Below the pieces are notes generated by a model, which saw only the letters and a list, made by a program, of their open reading frames with translations, was not told the origin of the DNA and did no database searches. A DNA stretch of 45,433 nt, from positions 1 to 45,433 of the forward strand of contig DWZO01000085.1 of NCBI GenBank assembly GCA_019117525.1. The letters run 5' to 3'. Of this stretch, positions 43,655-45,433 are shown one piece after another. Source of the stretch: Allocoprobacillus merdigallinarum. Its GTDB lineage: Bacteria; Bacillota_I; Bacilli_A; Erysipelotrichales; Coprobacillaceae. Position 1 is the first letter of the stretch, and every line of letters begins with the position of its first letter. The position numbers and the translations under genes were made by a program.

Positions 43655-44035
43655 ATGAAATATCGTGTTATTTATAATAAAGGACTACCTAAGTCCATGT
43701 TAGAAAAGATAAAAAATAGGGAATATACATTAGATGAGATTCATTCTATGTATCAAGTTATAAAAAGAAACCATGATGCTAAACAAAAGGGATGGATACG
43801 TGCTATGATCATTTTGATAATATGTATTGTTGGCGTAGGTGGTTTAGGAATAACAAAAGTTCAACAACAGGCCTTAATAGTTTATCTTTTTTCCATTGGT
43901 TTTGTAGCTGGATTATGTATCTTGATATTGATATATGCAAAAATCAATGCAGTCAATAAAGAAATGAACCAACTTCAAAAAGCGTTAGAAATAGGGTATC
44001 CAGAATTGGCTGAAAGATTTTTTGTGAAATCGTGA
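43655..44035 (+). CDS. two-helix membrane protein, unknown function
   Basis: This 126-aa protein has a basic, helical N-terminal cytoplasmic part (about 1-46), two transmembrane helices (about 48-66 and 73-93) with a short loop, and a charged C-terminal helix (KINAVNKEMNQLQKALEIGYPEL). There is no recognised family. AAGGGGATGAG precedes the start and TATAAT at 43627-43632 gives a likely promoter. It appears monocistronic. Confidence 0.6.
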   Translation: MKYRVIYNKGLPKSMLEKIKNREYTLDEIHSMYQVIKRNHDAKQKGWIRAMIILIICIVGVGGLGITKVQQQALIVYLFSIGFVAGLCILILIYAKINAVNKEMNQLQKALEIGYPELAERFFVKS

Positions 44036-44128
44036 TATTTTTCTCAAAAACTTAGCAGCGAAAGACATTTATGAGATAAAAGAACCTATATAATATATAG
44101 CTTTATGATTTAGAAAATATATGAAAAA

Positions 44129-44188
44129 TGTTGATAGAAATGTTAAGATTATGTTAAAAATATTTACATTATGTTAGGAATATGTTAA
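44129..44188. promoter_or_regulatory. PhoP-box-like repeat array upstream of the Na+/Pi symporter
   Basis: TGTTAA-type hexamers start at 44141, 44152, 44172 (TGTTAG) and 44183, with a looser TGTTGA at 44129. Within each main pair the spacing is exactly 11 bp. Read on the other strand this is TTAACA-N5-TTAACA, the Bacillus PhoP-binding repeat. It lies directly upstream of a phosphate transporter gene. Confidence 0.6.
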
Positions 44189-44219
44189 GTTTTATTTGTG
44201 TATAAATAGGAGGGACATG

Positions 44220-45433
44220 ATGGAACTGACAAACATATTCTCTTTGCTTGGAGGGTTGGCTTTATTCCTTTATGGGATGACAATGATGTCAAATGGTTTA
44301 GAGCTGGCTGCCGGGAATAAGATGAAGTCAATTTTGGAAAAATTGACAACAAATCGTTTTTTAGGGGTTGCAGTTGGAGCACTGATAACAGCGATTATTC
44401 AATCTTCATCAGCAACAACAGTCATGGTTGTAGGTTTTGTTAATGCAGGACTTATGCAATTGAAAAATGCTGTATGGGTCATCATGGGTGCCAATATTGG
44501 AACAACAATCACAGGACAGTTGATTGCCTTGGATATTACAGCTTTAGCACCTATTATTGCTTTTATTGGGGTTGTGTTGATTGCCTTTTTCAAAAGCAAG
44601 AAACTTGATGCAATTGGTGAAATTATTGCTGGTTTAGGTATTTTATTTATGGGGATGGAAATGATGTCAACAGCAATGGCGCCATTAAGAGAGTCTGCAG
44701 AATTTGCAAGTATTGTCGCAAACTTCCAAAATCCATTGATTGGTATTTTAGTAGGTGCAGTCTTTACTGCCATCATTCAGTCATCATCAGCGTCAGTAGG
44801 TATTTTACAGGCGTTAGCGATGAGTGGAGTTGTAACTTTACCATCAGCTATTTATGTTTTATTTGGACAAAATATCGGAACATGTATTACGGCTGTTCTT
44901 GCATCAATAGGGACAAATAGAAATGCAAAGCGAACAACAATTATTCACTTATCATTCAATATTATAGGAACAATTATCTTTGTTATTATTAGTATGACAA
45001 CACCATTTGCTGCGTTTATGGCATCATTAACACCAACAAATGTTGCTGCACAAATTGCCAATGTACATACAGTATTTAATGTTGTGACAACAATCATCTT
45101 GTTACCAATTGGAACAAAACTGGTCGATTTATCATTCATTATTTTACCAGAAAAGCCAGAATTGGAAGGAAAGATGCAGTTAAAATACTTAGACTTTGGT
45201 ATTTTTACAAACGACTATCATATTGGAACAAGTGCAATTGCGAATACGCAGTTGTTCAATGAAACACAGAACATGCTAGATGTTGCAATAGACAATGTTC
45301 GTAAATCATTTGAACTTTTGATAGAGTTCAAGGAAGACAAATATGAAAAGCTACAAAAGAATGAAGAATATATTAACTATTTGAATAAAAATATCGTAGA
45401 CTTTACAACAAATGCGATTTCAACAGAATTTCC
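44220..45433 (+). CDS. Na+/phosphate cotransporter family protein (partial, 3' end outside)
   Basis: The 404 codons present start MELTNIFSLLGGLALFLYGM and contain the two inverted family repeats with IIQSSSATT and IIQSSSASV, each followed by a GANIGT/GQNIGT segment. These are the substrate-binding motifs of NptA/YjbB-type (PF02690) symporters. After about residue 310 a soluble helical region begins, matching the PhoU-like tail of bacterial members. It takes up phosphate with sodium. AGGAGGG at 44208-44214 favours ATG 44220 over 44217. The frame is open to the window edge. Confidence 0.93.
   Translation, partial: MELTNIFSLLGGLALFLYGMTMMSNGLELAAGNKMKSILEKLTTNRFLGVAVGALITAIIQSSSATTVMVVGFVNAGLMQLKNAVWVIMGANIGTTITGQLIALDITALAPIIAFIGVVLIAFFKSKKLDAIGEIIAGLGILFMGMEMMSTAMAPLRESAEFASIVANFQNPLIGILVGAVFTAIIQSSSASVGILQALAMSGVVTLPSAIYVLFGQNIGTCITAVLASIGTNRNAKRTTIIHLSFNIIGTIIFVIISMTTPFAAFMASLTPTNVAAQIANVHTVFNVVTTIILLPIGTKLVDLSFIILPEKPELEGKMQLKYLDFGIFTNDYHIGTSAIANTQLFNETQNMLDVAIDNVRKSFELLIEFKEDKYEKLQKNEEYINYLNKNIVDFTTNAISTEF

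Overview
The window is about 45.4 kb of AT-rich, gene-dense bacterial chromosome. Strong Shine-Dalgarno sites (AGGAGG), short overlapping operons, many intrinsic terminators, and the gene content (walJ-rlmH, class III ribonucleotide reductase nrdDG, formate-tetrahydrofolate ligase, a CelB-type PTS permease, a PhoP-box-like array) indicate an anaerobic low-GC Firmicute. Protein style and gene content best fit an Erysipelotrichia-like gut commensal (Coprobacillaceae/Thomasclavelia type). That placement is an inference, not a computed one. No rRNA, tRNA, CRISPR array, insertion sequence or prophage was seen.

Layout. 1-5 kb: a cytidylate-kinase-like gene (-), walJ-rlmH (+), a small membrane protein with a NagB/YieK-like sugar-phosphate enzyme, and a secreted coiled-coil NlpC/P60 hydrolase (-). 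5-9.8 kb: a divergent EF-G-like GTPase with unusual G motifs (-), then the operon small membrane protein-cyclophilin-glutaredoxin-like-galE (+) and a membrane protein. 9.9-12.7 kb: an anchored extracellular protein gene broken by one in-frame stop, an ABC-2 exporter pair, and acylphosphatase. 12.9-17.7 kb: nrdD-nrdG, a GyrI-like protein, exonuclease III and a YfcE-type phosphoesterase. 17.8-20.2 kb: a GntR/UTRA regulator and a CelB-type EIIC, each preceded by the same palindromic operator. 20.3-25.3 kb: a PH-like membrane protein, a complete tyrosine recombinase, a DUF7309/DUF6930-like protein, an ABC-F protein and a heavily decayed gene. 25.3-26.9 kb: a flavin reductase and a membrane-anchored alpha/beta hydrolase, divergent. 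26.9-30.3 kb: a five-gene ABC-type membrane operon (-) divergent from a LytTR regulator whose receiver domain lacks the phospho-acceptor Asp. 30.3-43.5 kb: a ZTP riboswitch and the purine operon fhs-purE-C-M-N-H-(broken ASCH gene)-purD-L-B. 43.6 kb to the end: a small membrane protein and the 5' part of a Na+/phosphate symporter gene with PhoP-box-like repeats.

How the parts work together. fhs makes 10-formyl-THF, the one-carbon donor for PurN and PurH. ZTP, a derivative of the PurH substrate ZMP that builds up when 10-formyl-THF is short, should switch the operon on. purF, often found between purC and purM, is missing from this cluster. The most notable items are the two-site GntR operator, the ZTP riboswitch with a visible competing terminator, the atypical LytTR/ABC locus, the Pho-like array, the non-canonical EF-G paralog, and three genes carrying in-frame stops.
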